Positions 42,553 through 52,102 of a stretch of DNA of 63,623 nucleotides are shown one piece after another. The stretch is taken from assembly GCA_030428385.1 (NCBI GenBank), contig JAUIDY010000021.1:1-63623 (forward strand), given 5' to 3'. Made by a program: the position numbers and the translations under genes. Origin of the DNA: Rhodothermia bacterium. Its GTDB lineage: Bacteria > Bacteroidota > Rhodothermia > Rhodothermales > JAAAOL01. Positions within the stretch are counted from its first letter, which is position 1. Each line of letters begins with the position of its first letter. The notes below the pieces were generated by a model that worked only from the letters and a program-made list of their open reading frames with translations, was not told the origin of the DNA and searched no databases.

Positions 42553-45500
42553 TCACCCTTCGCCTTCCAGCACGACGTTGTCCCGCCCAAAAAGCCGGGT
42601 GACGCCTTGCATCAGTTCAGGCGTCGGATCGACGACGTAGGTGCGACTGCGGACACGCTGCTTGCCGCCGGGAAGGTCGGCGCTGTAGATGTCAAAATAC
42701 AGCTTGCAATGCCCGCCCCGGTACTGGTCGCATAACTCCTGCAGCCGGTCGAACACATCCGGTTGCACCTGATCGGGTTGGATTTGCAAAACAATGGCCT
42801 TGACCAATTGCTCGCGCACCTTCCACATGGGCCACACATCGCGGGCGAGGATTTTAACGCTGCCTCCTCGCACCTCCGTCTCGCCGCGCACCATCACAAT
42901 CTCATCCACCTTGAGGTAGTTTTGCACGCGGTCCAGCACCGCGCTGAAACACACAATTTCGCCCTGCCCGCTAAAATCCTCGATGGCGGCAAACGCCATG
43001 GGTTTGCCCGACTTGGTGGTGCGCCGTTGCACTTCTGTGATGATGCCGCAAAATGTATGGGTCGGCTTCTGCCGCCGTCCGGCATATCCGTCGCCCTGCG
43101 ACTCCACCTCTTCCTCGGGCACTTCCAGCTTTTCCGTATCGCCCAACTGCGCCGACGTAAACGCGTTGTATTCAGGCCGAAACCGGTCCAGGGGATGCCC
43201 GGAAACGTAGAAGCCCATCATGTCGCGTTCTTCTTTTAAAAGCTGCGCCCGCGACCACGGCTCCTCGATGGGCAGGTTGGGCTCCAGCAAGGCCGCCGTC
43301 CCGGATGCTGCCCCAAACAGGCTGTTTTGCCCCGCTGCTTTATCCAATTGCACTTTCTGTGCATACTGAAACACCATGTCGAGCGCCTCGATGAACTGCG
43401 CCCGGTGGCCTTCCAGGTCATCCAGCGCCCCGGCGCGTGCCATACACTCGATGGCTTTCTTGCCGACGGTGCGCAGGTCGAAGTGCTTCACCATGTCGAA
43501 CAGCGTCTTAAACGGGCCGTGCTTGTCACGCGCCTCCATCATCGCTTCAATGGCCCCGAGCCCCACACCTTTGATCGCGCCGAGGCCAAACCGGATCTGC
43601 CCGGCCTCCACGGTGAAGTGCGCCTCGCTTTTGTTGATTGATGGGGGCAACATCTCGATGCCCAGGTGCCGCGCTTCTTCGAGCACAACCGTCAGTTTGT
43701 CGGTCGTGCCCATCTCGTTCGTCATTGCCGCCGCCATAAACTCGGCGGGGTAGTGGGCCTTCAGGTAGGCCGTCTGATAAGCAACGATGGAATAGGCGGC
43801 ACTGTGGGATTTGTTGAAGCCGTAGCCCGCGAACTTCGCCATCATGTCGAAGACCTCGTTGGCGGTCTTCTCGTCCACGCCGCGCTCTTTCGCCCCATCC
43901 ACAAACACGATGCGCTGCTTGTCCATCTCCTCCTGCTTCTTCTTGCCCATCGCGCGGCGCAGCAGGTCGGCCCCACCCAGCGTGTAGCCGCCCATCGTCT
44001 GCGCCATCTGCATCACCTGCTCCTGATACACCGGGATGCCGTAGGTCGCCTGCAAGATGGGTTCGAGCATGGGGTGCGGATACGACACCTCTTCCTTGCC
44101 GTGTTTGCGAGCGATGTAGTTCGGGATCAGGTCCATCGGTCCTGGACGGTACAGCGCGTTCATGGCAATGAGGTCGTCCACGCTCGTGGGCTTGAGCTTG
44201 CGCATCCACTCGCGCATCCCGGACGATTCAAACTGGAACACCGCCACCGTGTCGCCGCGCTGGAAAAGCTGGAACGTCTTCGCATCATCGAGCGGGATCG
44301 CATCGAGGTCGATTTCCACGCCGTGGTTTTCTTTGATGAGCGCGAGCGCGTCGTTCAGCACCGTGAGCGTCTTGAGGCCGAGGAAGTCCATCTTCAGCAG
44401 CCCGAACTCCTCCACCCACTTGCCGTCGTACTGGGTCGTCATAACCGGGTCGCCCTTGCTCTTGGCGATGGCGACCGGCACATATTCGCTCACGTCACCC
44501 GGGGCGATGATGACGCCAGCCGCGTGTACACCCGTATGCCGCGCCGAGCCTTCGAGCACCTCGGCGTAGTGCATCAGCTTGCGGATCTGCGGATTCGGGT
44601 CCTCCTTGAGTTGCCGAAATTCTTTCACTTCGGCCAGTGCCGACTCCAGGTTCACCTTCGGCCCTTCCGGAATCAATTTGGCAATGCGGTCGGCTTCGGG
44701 CAACGGAATGCCCAGCACGCGCGACACATCGCGGATGACCGACCGCGCGCCCATTGTCCCAAACGTGATGATCTGGCAGACGTTTTCGCGCCCGTATTTA
44801 TCCACCACGTAGTCAATGACCTTGCCACGTCCCCGGTCATCGAAGTCGATGTCGATGTCCGGCATGGAGATGCGTTCGGGGTTGAGGAAGCGCTCGAAGA
44901 GCAGGTCGTACTTGAGCGGATCGATGTTGGTGATGCCGAGGCAGTAGGCGACGGCACTCCCCGCCGCCGAGCCGCGCCCTGGCCCCACACTCACACCCAG
45001 GTCACGCGCCGCCGTGGTGAAATCTTGCACGATGAGGAAGTACCCGGCGTACCCCATCCCTTTGATGATCTGCAACTCATACTCCAGCCGCTCAACGACA
45101 TGCTGTGGCATGCCCGCATAGTGCCGCGCCGCCCGCTCGAAAACAAGGTGTTTCAGGTAGGCATCCATGTCGTTGTTGAATGCCTGCGGGATCGGGTAGT
45201 GCGGCATCAACAGCGTGCCCATGGGCAGTTCGAAGTTGCACTTGGCGGCAATTTCGCACGACGTTTCGAGCGACTGCCGGATCAGCCGTTCGTCGTCGAT
45301 GTCTATCCGCAGCGCCTGCTCCATCTCAGCGGGCGACTTGAGGTAGAACTGGTCGTTTTCGAAGCGCATCCGGTTTGGATCGTACAGGTCCTTGCCCGTC
45401 TGCAAACACAGCAGCACGTCCTGCGCGTCGGCATCTACCCGCTCGACGTAGTGCACGTCGTTGGTCGCTACCACCTTCACATTGTACTGCTTCGCCCACC

Positions 45501-46062
45501 GCAGCAGCACCGCGTTGCACTGCTTCTGCTCGGGGATGCCGTGGTCCTGAATCTCGATGTAATAGTCGTCGCCGAAGATGTCGAGGTATTCCTCGAACAC
45601 CGTACGGGCAGCTTCCTCGCCTTTTTTTAAGATCGTTTGCAGCACCTCGCCCTGAAGGCAGCAGGTGGTGGCAACGAGGCCCTCACTGTACCGACGCAGC
45701 ATGGCCCGGTCGAGGCGGGGTTTGTAATAGTAGCCGTCGGTGTAGGAAAGCGACGAAAGCTTGATGAGGTGCCGGTAGCCGATTTCGTTTTTCGCCCAGA
45801 GGACCTGATGGTAACGCGTGCGGTCCTGCTTGTCGTCCATGCCGCTCGGGGTGAGGTAAAACTCACACCCAAGCACGGGCTGCACGCCCACCCGCTTCGC
45901 CGTGGTGTAGAATTCCGGCACGCCAAACAGATTGCCGTGGTCCGTGATGCCCACCGCCATCAGGTTCATCTCGGCGGCTTTGCCCAGCAGCGTCTTGATA
46001 CGGGCCGCTCCGTCGAGCAGCGAATACGACGTGTGGCAATGCAGATGGCTGAAATCGCACAT
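42553..46062 (-). CDS. dnaE: DNA polymerase III alpha subunit
   Basis: About 1169 aa from the ATG at 46062 (MCDFSHLHCHTSYSLLDG); codons further upstream come from low-complexity repeat DNA. This is the replicative polymerase. The N-terminal PHP domain opens with HLHCHTSYS, ITDHGNLFG and PVLGCEFYL. The family C catalytic acidic residues are in PDIDIDFDDRGR, with VGPGRGSAAGSAVAYCL before it. The helix-hairpin-helix region is FAGYGFNKSHSAAY followed by FGLGAIKGVG. The C-terminal OB domain contains GIITEVQRRTTKSGKPMAFAAIED. It is a complete DnaE1-type protein. Confidence 0.97.
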   Translation of the reverse strand: MCDFSHLHCHTSYSLLDGAARIKTLLGKAAEMNLMAVGITDHGNLFGVPEFYTTAKRVGVQPVLGCEFYLTPSGMDDKQDRTRYHQVLWAKNEIGYRHLIKLSSLSYTDGYYYKPRLDRAMLRRYSEGLVATTCCLQGEVLQTILKKGEEAARTVFEEYLDIFGDDYYIEIQDHGIPEQKQCNAVLLRWAKQYNVKVVATNDVHYVERVDADAQDVLLCLQTGKDLYDPNRMRFENDQFYLKSPAEMEQALRIDIDDERLIRQSLETSCEIAAKCNFELPMGTLLMPHYPIPQAFNNDMDAYLKHLVFERAARHYAGMPQHVVERLEYELQIIKGMGYAGYFLIVQDFTTAARDLGVSVGPGRGSAAGSAVAYCLGITNIDPLKYDLLFERFLNPERISMPDIDIDFDDRGRGKVIDYVVDKYGRENVCQIITFGTMGARSVIRDVSRVLGIPLPEADRIAKLIPEGPKVNLESALAEVKEFRQLKEDPNPQIRKLMHYAEVLEGSARHTGVHAAGVIIAPGDVSEYVPVAIAKSKGDPVMTTQYDGKWVEEFGLLKMDFLGLKTLTVLNDALALIKENHGVEIDLDAIPLDDAKTFQLFQRGDTVAVFQFESSGMREWMRKLKPTSVDDLIAMNALYRPGPMDLIPNYIARKHGKEEVSYPHPMLEPILQATYGIPVYQEQVMQMAQTMGGYTLGGADLLRRAMGKKKQEEMDKQRIVFVDGAKERGVDEKTANEVFDMMAKFAGYGFNKSHSAAYSIVAYQTAYLKAHYPAEFMAAAMTNEMGTTDKLTVVLEEARHLGIEMLPPSINKSEAHFTVEAGQIRFGLGAIKGVGLGAIEAMMEARDKHGPFKTLFDMVKHFDLRTVGKKAIECMARAGALDDLEGHRAQFIEALDMVFQYAQKVQLDKAAGQNSLFGAASGTAALLEPNLPIEEPWSRAQLLKEERDMMGFYVSGHPLDRFRPEYNAFTSAQLGDTEKLEVPEEEVESQGDGYAGRRQKPTHTFCGIITEVQRRTTKSGKPMAFAAIEDFSGQGEIVCFSAVLDRVQNYLKVDEIVMVRGETEVRGGSVKILARDVWPMWKVREQLVKAIVLQIQPDQVQPDVFDRLQELCDQYRGGHCKLYFDIYSADLPGGKQRVRSRTYVVDPTPELMQGVTRLFGRDNVVLEGEG

Positions 46063-46079
46063 AGAGAGCGGCGTTGCTT

Positions 46080-46190
46080 GAATGGTGGGATGGGTGTTTA
46101 AGAGTGAGTGAGTTTGGGAATGGGAGCGTGTGGGTGACGACCATAGCTCTCCCACACCCCAATCACCCATACTCCCAAACAACAAAACCC
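46080..46190. repeat. Imperfect inverted low-complexity repeat (GTTTGGGAxTGGGAG family)
   Basis: AGTTTGGGAATGGGAGCGTG on the left and CCCATACTCCCAAAC on the right form an imperfect inverted repeat, with TCTCCCACACCCCAATCACC between. It occupies most of the 295-bp gap upstream of dnaE and is of the same family as the sequences at 21967-22055, 26806-26885 and 27331-27367. Confidence 0.65.
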
Positions 46191-46357
46191 CTGTCGCAGC
46201 CAGTGCGGCAAGGAGCCAAAACACCTGATCGGAAGAACGAGTGCGGCACTGAGGGAATCAAGGTGTGTGGATAGATTGTGGATCGGTAGGCGCTTGCAAC
46301 TCGGCCCTCGGATCCCGAAACTCGATACGACATAACTCGATCTCGCAACCGCTATTT

Positions 46358-47074
46358 ATGACCCCGACTTACCTTTTACACCTCGACGACGCCCACCTGG
46401 AAGACCCGCTTTTTGTGCCTAGTATGGCGCGTATGATGCATCGACGGGCGGCGTTGCCTCGATGCGTGATGGTACACGGCAGTGGCGGCGAAGTGGAGCG
46501 GCAGTTTGAAGCCGAAGGGCTGTTTCCCGAAACACACAACGGGCTGGTCCTTCCGGAGTCTCCTGCCGAGGCCGCCCTGATGCAGCGCGCCCTGAAAACC
46601 ACCACACGCACCATTGTTGGGGCGTTGGTGGAAGAGATTATCTATGCGGTCGGTTTTCAGGGGACAGACCGTGGTTTGTTGCAAGGGGATTCAGGCACCC
46701 TCACCCTCGGCAAGACGGACTGGCTGCTTCCTTTGATTGCACAAGGGGCACTTCCTGTTATTTCAGCGCTGGCACAGGCTCCCAACGACAGCCCTCGGCA
46801 AGTGGCGACCCATGCAGCGCTGCTCGCGCTCGCCGACGCGTTTGAAGCGCCCACCGTGGTTTGTTTCACCCGAAATAACCAGCCCGGCTTTTTCCACGAC
46901 GGGGCGTTACGAGCACAGGTCGCTGCCACAGACATACCGGAAGCGCTTTTGCCAAATGTCACTGCCTTTCGGGCCTTCGCCGATGCTGGATATCCGATTT
47001 TATTGACGAGTGCGGTTGGACTTTTTGGGGGGAATGACCTCCAAGCCACCCGTATTCCAGCAAAAACAGCCTAA
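46358..47074 (+). CDS. Divergent amino-acid-kinase-like protein (acetylglutamate kinase-like)
   Basis: 238 aa from the ATG at 46358. The fold resembles N-acetylglutamate kinase: CVMVHGSGGEVERQFEAEGL (family VHGGGP...), a central helix with TRTIVGALVEEIIYAVGFQGTDRGLLQ, PLIAQGALPVISALAQAPN and a nucleotide-region THAALLALADAFEAPTVVCFTRN. The N-terminal KxGG motif with the phosphate-stabilising lysine is absent (TYLLHLDDAHLED instead). It may be a diverged NAGK or a non-catalytic relative. No arginine-biosynthesis genes flank it. Confidence 0.6.
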   Translation: MTPTYLLHLDDAHLEDPLFVPSMARMMHRRAALPRCVMVHGSGGEVERQFEAEGLFPETHNGLVLPESPAEAALMQRALKTTTRTIVGALVEEIIYAVGFQGTDRGLLQGDSGTLTLGKTDWLLPLIAQGALPVISALAQAPNDSPRQVATHAALLALADAFEAPTVVCFTRNNQPGFFHDGALRAQVAATDIPEALLPNVTAFRAFADAGYPILLTSAVGLFGGNDLQATRIPAKTA

Positions 47075-47216
47075 AAAAGCCCGGAATCGCGCTTTTTCCC
47101 CACTTTCTCCTTGACACCCGCAGACTCGTACGTTAAGTTCCGCCCCGAAATCAAAGGATCTGCACAACACGGTCCATTTTTTACATCCCTGAAACACTGA
47201 GCACGGAGGGAACGAA

Positions 47217-47396
47217 ATGAGCAAGCTTTTTGACGAACTGAAGGACATCATCGGTGGTGCCGAAGAAGACGTTGACAAGTTCTACAACAAAGGCAACAAA
47301 GCGGCAGGAACCCGTATCCGCAAAGCGATGCAGGAACTGAAAAAAGTTGCCCAAGACCTGCGCACCGAGGTGCAAGACAAGAAAAAAGATTTGTAG
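47217..47396 (+). CDS. Histone H1-like protein Hc1
   Basis: A 59-aa gene found by reading past the usual size cutoff. It encodes MSKLFDELKDIIGGAEEDVD, then KFYNKGNKAAGTRIRKAMQE, then LKKVAQDLRTEVQDKKKDL. The FYNKGNKAAGTRxRKxMQxLKKxAQ core is the signature of the small Hc1-like nucleoid proteins common in Bacteroidota. Its lysine/arginine-rich helix binds DNA. A strong Shine-Dalgarno (GGAGG, 47205) sits 8 bp before the ATG, and a terminator follows. It is likely highly expressed. Confidence 0.92.
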   Translation: MSKLFDELKDIIGGAEEDVDKFYNKGNKAAGTRIRKAMQELKKVAQDLRTEVQDKKKDL

Positions 47397-47434
47397 TTTC
47401 AAAGGCCGCACGCTTTTGGACTTGTTCTTGACAG

Positions 47435-47468
47435 AAAGGCTGTGCTCTGCCGGAGCATGGCCTTTTTT
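47435..47468 (+). terminator. Rho-independent terminator after the Hc1-like gene
   Basis: AAAGGC-TGTGCTC pairs with GGAGCATG-GCCTT around a TGCC loop, followed by six T. Confidence 0.8.
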
Positions 47469-47486
47469 GTTGCAAATCACCTCACC

Positions 47487-48383
47487 ATGATGATGAAAAT
47501 ACTACAACCTGTCTCATTTCTCCTTCTCGCCTTTTTCCTCACCCTCCCCGCTATCGCGCAGGAAGCCGACAGCACCAGCGCATGGGAAACTACCCTGGTC
47601 GGTAAACTTTCAGCAGCACAGGCGGGCTTCCACAACTGGGCCGAGGGCGGCATCAACACGGTCAGCGGCACCATTTCCACCGAAGGCAAGGCAGCCCGCA
47701 CCGAAGGGCGCTGGAGCCAGACCTACGACGGACGGCTGGCATTTGGCCTGGTCCAACAAGACACGCTGGATGCCCGCAAAGCCGACGACCGAATCCGCCT
47801 CGGCGCGGCGCTCGAATACGCAGGCGATGGCTTCTTTAGCATCTTCCATCCCACCCTCGCCGCCACCGCACGCACGCAGTTTGCCCCGGGCTTCAACTAC
47901 GACAAAAACCCCTTTGCGAACGACGAATCGGGCGACGAACGCAAACCGCCCGTCCGGGTCTCGCAGTTTATGGCACCGGCCACCTTCACCCAGTCGGTGG
48001 GCCTCACGTATGAACCCGTCCCGTGGTTTATGCAGCGCTTTGGCCTTTCCGCCAAGGAAACCGTCGTCACGGTAGAAAAATTCCGCCCGCTGTACGGCCT
48101 CGACCCTGACCAAACGGTGCGCCCTGAAATCGGGCTGGAGTTGTGGAGTGAGTTGGAGAAAGAAATAGTGGAAAACGTGCTCCTGAAATCCAAGCTCGGC
48201 CTTTTTGCGGCCTTCAACACCCCCGACTCGCCCGACCTGATCTGGGAAAACCTCATCGCGATGCAGGTCAACGACTTCCTCAGCGTCAACTTCGAGTTTG
48301 TGTCGCTCTATGACAAAGACATCAGCAAGGAGGTACAACTGAAGGAAGTGCTGTCGGTGGGCGTCTCCATTTCGTTGTTGTAA
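47487..48383 (+). CDS. DUF3078 outer-membrane-type protein
   Basis: About 298 aa from the first of three consecutive ATGs (47487, 47490, 47493), giving a signal peptide ending LPAIAQ. The frame is open upstream but would start inside the terminator of the previous gene. The sequence starts SAWETTLVGKLSAAQAGFHNWAEGGINTVSG, the NWxxGGxNxxS motif of DUF3078. It continues as alternating aromatic beta strands ending VGVSISLL, as in outer-membrane barrels. Function unknown. Confidence 0.85.
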   Translation: MMMKILQPVSFLLLAFFLTLPAIAQEADSTSAWETTLVGKLSAAQAGFHNWAEGGINTVSGTISTEGKAARTEGRWSQTYDGRLAFGLVQQDTLDARKADDRIRLGAALEYAGDGFFSIFHPTLAATARTQFAPGFNYDKNPFANDESGDERKPPVRVSQFMAPATFTQSVGLTYEPVPWFMQRFGLSAKETVVTVEKFRPLYGLDPDQTVRPEIGLELWSELEKEIVENVLLKSKLGLFAAFNTPDSPDLIWENLIAMQVNDFLSVNFEFVSLYDKDISKEVQLKEVLSVGVSISLL

Positions 48384-48460
48384 GGGGCCACGGTTGTCGC
48401 TGGCAAAACCTCAACGTTAAAGGAGGGTACGCATCGTTTCCCGAATGCCCACTCCGCTTC

Positions 48461-50704
48461 ATGGCCTTCCTTCCCCCCCCGCTTCGCCCCGTGTTGCTTG
48501 TCTACACGGCGCTGGGCGTGGCGCTGTGGCCGGTGCCCTTGCTCAACCGGCTTCATGTGGAATCAAGCGCGGTGATTGCCACGGTGGCATTTTTCGCAGC
48601 CGGGTTGTCGTCGCTGCGGTGGTTTAGGACCAATCCCCGCGCGGACCCCCTTTCATTTAGCCGGGTCTGGCTCTGGCAAGAAGCCGCATTGCTCGTTCCC
48701 CTGCTCTTGCTCACGGTGGCGATGCTGTGGGCGCCCAACTGCGGCTATGCACAAGGACTGCTTTTCTTCGTCCTTTTTCCGGTCGTCACGGTGGGGCTGG
48801 CGGTAGCCATCGCGTATATGCTGACGGGTCTGCGTGGACGACGAACGCGGCTGTGGTTCGTGCTTCTTGGCATCGCGCTGGTGGTCCTCGGGCCCATTTA
48901 CGACCTCGGGCTGCATCCGCAGTTTTACACCTACAACCATGTTTTCGGCGGCGTCCTCGGGCCGATTTACGACGAAGCGCTGGTGCTTCGCCCCGGCCTG
49001 TTTGTGTTTCGCGGCCTGACCGTGCTCTGGGCCGTGCTGGCCTACCTCGTCGGCCACCGGCTGCATGCACCGTGGGCCACACGCCTCTCGCTGCTACCCC
49101 TCGTCGCCGTGGCAATTGGCGGGTGTTACCTTGGCTCGGGGTGGCTGGGCATCAACACGCCCGACTGGAAGATTCAGCAAACCCTCGGCGGGCTGTACCA
49201 AACGCCCCACTTCGACATCTATTACGACCCCGCGTCGCTTCCGGAGGACGAACTACAATGGATGGCCGAAGACCATGAGTATCAGTACGCCCGGCTAGCT
49301 GCCTTGCTCGACGTGACGGTCGAACCACGCATCCGCAGCTACCTCTACCCCGATGCCGACACCAAGGGCCGCCTGACTGGGGCGCGTGCCACGAATGTCG
49401 CGCCCGTGTGGTTACGACATCCCCAAACCCACGTCTTGCTGGACGCCTACGCCGATGTCTTCCCCCATGAACTGGCCCATGCGGTTTCTCGGGAGTTTGG
49501 CCTGCCGGTGATCCGCGCCTCCCGTGCGGTGGGGCTAGTGGAAGGGCTGGCCGTGGCGCTCGAACCGCCCGATGGCCGCCCGTCGCCGGATGACCTCGTC
49601 ACAGTAGGCTACCAGCTCGGCACCGGCATTGACCCCGACTTGCCCGGTCAAATTGCGTCCCAACTATCACCGTTTGGCTTCTGGACGGGACGGGGCGCGG
49701 TTTCGTACACCACCATGGGCTCCTTCGTGCGGTATCTGCTAGACGCGTATGGAGCTGAGCCGCTTAAACAAAGCTACGCCACGGCTGATTTCGATGCTGC
49801 TTATGGAAAGTCCGTCGAAACGCTTGCGCTTGAATGGATGAATCGGCTGCATGCCACCTCGGCGCTGGATCTGTCTGCCGAAGCCGTGGTGCAGCGGCGG
49901 TTTATGGTGCCATCGCTCCTAGAACGAGACTGCCCCCACTACGTGCCGCCGTATGTGCGGGCGTACCAGCAGGGGCTTCGGGATCTGGCCAACGAGGATT
50001 CTGCCCGTGCCTTGCAGTCCTTCACCGCCTCGCTGGACCAGCAACCCGCCTTTTTTGGCGCGCTCAACGGCTGGGCCCAACTCACGCTGGCCCAAGGCGA
50101 TGCCGCCACCGTTCAGGCTCGGCTCGACTCGTTGGCAGCCACGCCCCTCCCTGCGGCCCTGCTCTTGCGCCTCGCTGATGCCCATGCGCTCTTGCACCAG
50201 CCTCAAGAAGCGTTGCAATATTATCAGGCTACCCTTCAACAACTGCCCCCCTACACCCGTGACGCCCGTGCGCTGGTGGTGCTGCGAAAAGCCCTTGCAT
50301 CTGATCCCTCGGCTGTCCGAACCTTAACCCGTTCGCTCCTTCCCCAGCACCAAGCTGCTCGGCTGGACACCGTTGCCGCTCCGGCAGCCGCATGGATGCA
50401 AGCACTGCGCCTGGCTGAAGCGGGGCGGCATGAACAGGCGGCTGCGATCTTGCGTACCACCGCCCTCGTTCCGAACCTGCTTCCCTCCGAAACAGCCTTG
50501 CTCCAACGCCAGCGGCTGGCGTGGCTCGCGGGCTGGCTGCATCAAGCAGGATTCCCGGCGGTGGCCGAGCGCTATGCGTTGCAGGCCGCGCAGCTTGCCG
50601 AGCAGGCCGGTGACCGCAGCGGCAGGGCCTATGCCCGTGCCTTCGCCGACAAAATGTACTGGATCCAGCATCACACTATCCGGGAAGCACCGCCCCTTTA
50701 TTGA
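48461..50704 (+). CDS. Membrane gluzincin-like metallopeptidase with TPR-like C-terminus
   Basis: 747 aa. Residues 1-225 contain six or seven membrane helices. Residues 245-470 form a metallopeptidase-like domain: HELAH (336-340) fits HExxH, and GLVEGLAVALE (E361) supplies a plausible third zinc ligand 21 residues later, as in gluzincins/peptidase MA-like proteins. Residues ~510-740 are alanine/leucine-rich helical repeats of TPR type, probably extracytoplasmic. The combination of a polytopic N-terminus, protease and TPRs suggests an envelope-quality or secretion role, but no substrate is known. The plug-domain lipoprotein starts 8 bp after its stop, so they are co-transcribed. Confidence 0.75.
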   Translation: MAFLPPPLRPVLLVYTALGVALWPVPLLNRLHVESSAVIATVAFFAAGLSSLRWFRTNPRADPLSFSRVWLWQEAALLVPLLLLTVAMLWAPNCGYAQGLLFFVLFPVVTVGLAVAIAYMLTGLRGRRTRLWFVLLGIALVVLGPIYDLGLHPQFYTYNHVFGGVLGPIYDEALVLRPGLFVFRGLTVLWAVLAYLVGHRLHAPWATRLSLLPLVAVAIGGCYLGSGWLGINTPDWKIQQTLGGLYQTPHFDIYYDPASLPEDELQWMAEDHEYQYARLAALLDVTVEPRIRSYLYPDADTKGRLTGARATNVAPVWLRHPQTHVLLDAYADVFPHELAHAVSREFGLPVIRASRAVGLVEGLAVALEPPDGRPSPDDLVTVGYQLGTGIDPDLPGQIASQLSPFGFWTGRGAVSYTTMGSFVRYLLDAYGAEPLKQSYATADFDAAYGKSVETLALEWMNRLHATSALDLSAEAVVQRRFMVPSLLERDCPHYVPPYVRAYQQGLRDLANEDSARALQSFTASLDQQPAFFGALNGWAQLTLAQGDAATVQARLDSLAATPLPAALLLRLADAHALLHQPQEALQYYQATLQQLPPYTRDARALVVLRKALASDPSAVRTLTRSLLPQHQAARLDTVAAPAAAWMQALRLAEAGRHEQAAAILRTTALVPNLLPSETALLQRQRLAWLAGWLHQAGFPAVAERYALQAAQLAEQAGDRSGRAYARAFADKMYWIQHHTIREAPPLY

Positions 50705-50712
50705 TCGCACCT

Positions 50713-52065
50713 ATGATCTTCTTTTCTCGCCTTTTGGTCGTGCCTTTTCTGCTGCTTTCCCTCGCCGGATGCGCCAGTTCACAAGAAACCGAAGATGGCG
50801 ACGCGCCCCGGCGTGAGCGGGCCCGGCCCAGCACCACCCAGGGCATCGACCTTGGCCTTGCACTGCCCAGCCCGGAGATTCGATCCATCCAGTTGTATCC
50901 CCACGCCCCGCGTGCCCAGAGCGAGCGTGATCGCGACCGCGAAGACCAACTCCCGGTACTACAACTGCGTCCGGCGGGCGACGTCACCCAGCTTAAGCTG
51001 GAGTTTGACCTTATGGAACGCGCCGGCCGCCCGCTTTCGGTGTATTTTTACCACGCCAACCGCTCGTGGCGGCGCGACTTGTTCGCCAGCGAATACCTTA
51101 CCTCGTTCCAGCGCGATGACCTGCTGGACTACGCCACTTCTGTCGGGACGCAGGTGCCCTATGTGCATTACAGCTACACCTTTCCGTCCGACAACATGGG
51201 CTTTCGGATAAGTGGCAACTATGTGCTGCGCGTGACCGAGCAAGGCCGCGAAGACGAGGTGCTGTTCGAGATGCCGTTTTTTATCACCGAAACGGCTACG
51301 CCCTCGCAATTGCTCCTGGACGACGTGTTTGTGAGCGGACAACGCTTCCCCTCGGTGCAACCGCTCCTGACGTTTACGCCGCCGTCATCGCTGGCAGGCA
51401 ATGTGTTCGATTACAACGTCTGCTTCGTCCGCAACACCCTGTTCAACCAGGCGCGCTGCACCGACGACGCCTCGCTGACCCAACAGCCGGATTTGCTGTT
51501 TTACCTCCAACCTGAGCGCTCCTTCGAACCGATCGCCTCGGACTATGTGCTAGACCTGCGCGACTTGCGCCCTGGCGACGACATCGTGACGGTGAACTTC
51601 ACGACGGTACCGTATGAGGTGGAGTTGGACACCGACTATGCCCGTTTTCCCGCCACCAGCATCGAGCCGTTCCTCAACGGCCAGCCCGTTATTTCCAACG
51701 CCGTGCGTGATGTGGCCGAGCCCGATTTGTACGGCGAGTATGTTGAGGCCCGATTCCGCTTTGTCCCACCCAACGAACAGCAACTTCTGGGCGGGATCTT
51801 TCTGGCAGGCAGCTTCAATGGATGGATCCTTGATCTCGGCAACGAGCTGCGGTGGGAAGCCGTCGACGGACATTACGAAGGGACGCTGCTCATGAAGCAG
51901 GGCATGTACGAATACCGCTACACTTCGCCAAACCGCCAGACCCGCAGCGCCCTGCACAACAACCTGCCCCGCACGGCGAACCAGTACACCGCGTTTGTTT
52001 ATTTCTCGGATGTGCACCTGAACACCGACCGCCTGCTCGCCATTCAGGCCACACGCACGCAGTAG
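50713..52065 (+). CDS. T9SS plug-domain (DUF5103) lipoprotein
   Basis: About 450 aa from the ATG at 50713, starting a lipoprotein signal peptide with the lipobox LAGC. A TTG at 50701 in frame is less likely. The DUF5103 body is seen in GIDLGLALPSPEIRSIQLYPHAP, LKLEFDLMERAGRPLSVYFYHANRSW and YVHYSYTFPSDNMGFRISGNYVLRV. The C-terminal ~110 residues form an immunoglobulin-like E-set domain (FLAGSFNGWILD, MYEYRYTSPN). DUF5103 is the domain of the T9SS Plug protein, which closes the SprA translocon in Flavobacterium. With porZ it supports an active T9SS here. Confidence 0.82.
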   Translation: MIFFSRLLVVPFLLLSLAGCASSQETEDGDAPRRERARPSTTQGIDLGLALPSPEIRSIQLYPHAPRAQSERDRDREDQLPVLQLRPAGDVTQLKLEFDLMERAGRPLSVYFYHANRSWRRDLFASEYLTSFQRDDLLDYATSVGTQVPYVHYSYTFPSDNMGFRISGNYVLRVTEQGREDEVLFEMPFFITETATPSQLLLDDVFVSGQRFPSVQPLLTFTPPSSLAGNVFDYNVCFVRNTLFNQARCTDDASLTQQPDLLFYLQPERSFEPIASDYVLDLRDLRPGDDIVTVNFTTVPYEVELDTDYARFPATSIEPFLNGQPVISNAVRDVAEPDLYGEYVEARFRFVPPNEQQLLGGIFLAGSFNGWILDLGNELRWEAVDGHYEGTLLMKQGMYEYRYTSPNRQTRSALHNNLPRTANQYTAFVYFSDVHLNTDRLLAIQATRTQ

Positions 52066-52072
52066 GTACCAA

Positions 52073-52102
52073 CAAAAAAAGCTGCCTTGAGCGAGGCAGC
52101 TT
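52073..52102 (-). terminator. Strong terminator of the candidate noncoding RNA
   Basis: Minus strand: AAGCTGCCT and AGGCAGCTT form a 9-bp stem around a 6-nt loop, followed by seven T. On the plus strand the U-tract is missing, so it acts for leftward transcription. Confidence 0.88.

Noticed and set aside
43666-45630. 654-codon open frame on the plus strand
   Set aside because: It lies wholly antisense to dnaE; composition (His/Arg/Val-rich, no domains) is that of a GC-rich shadow frame.
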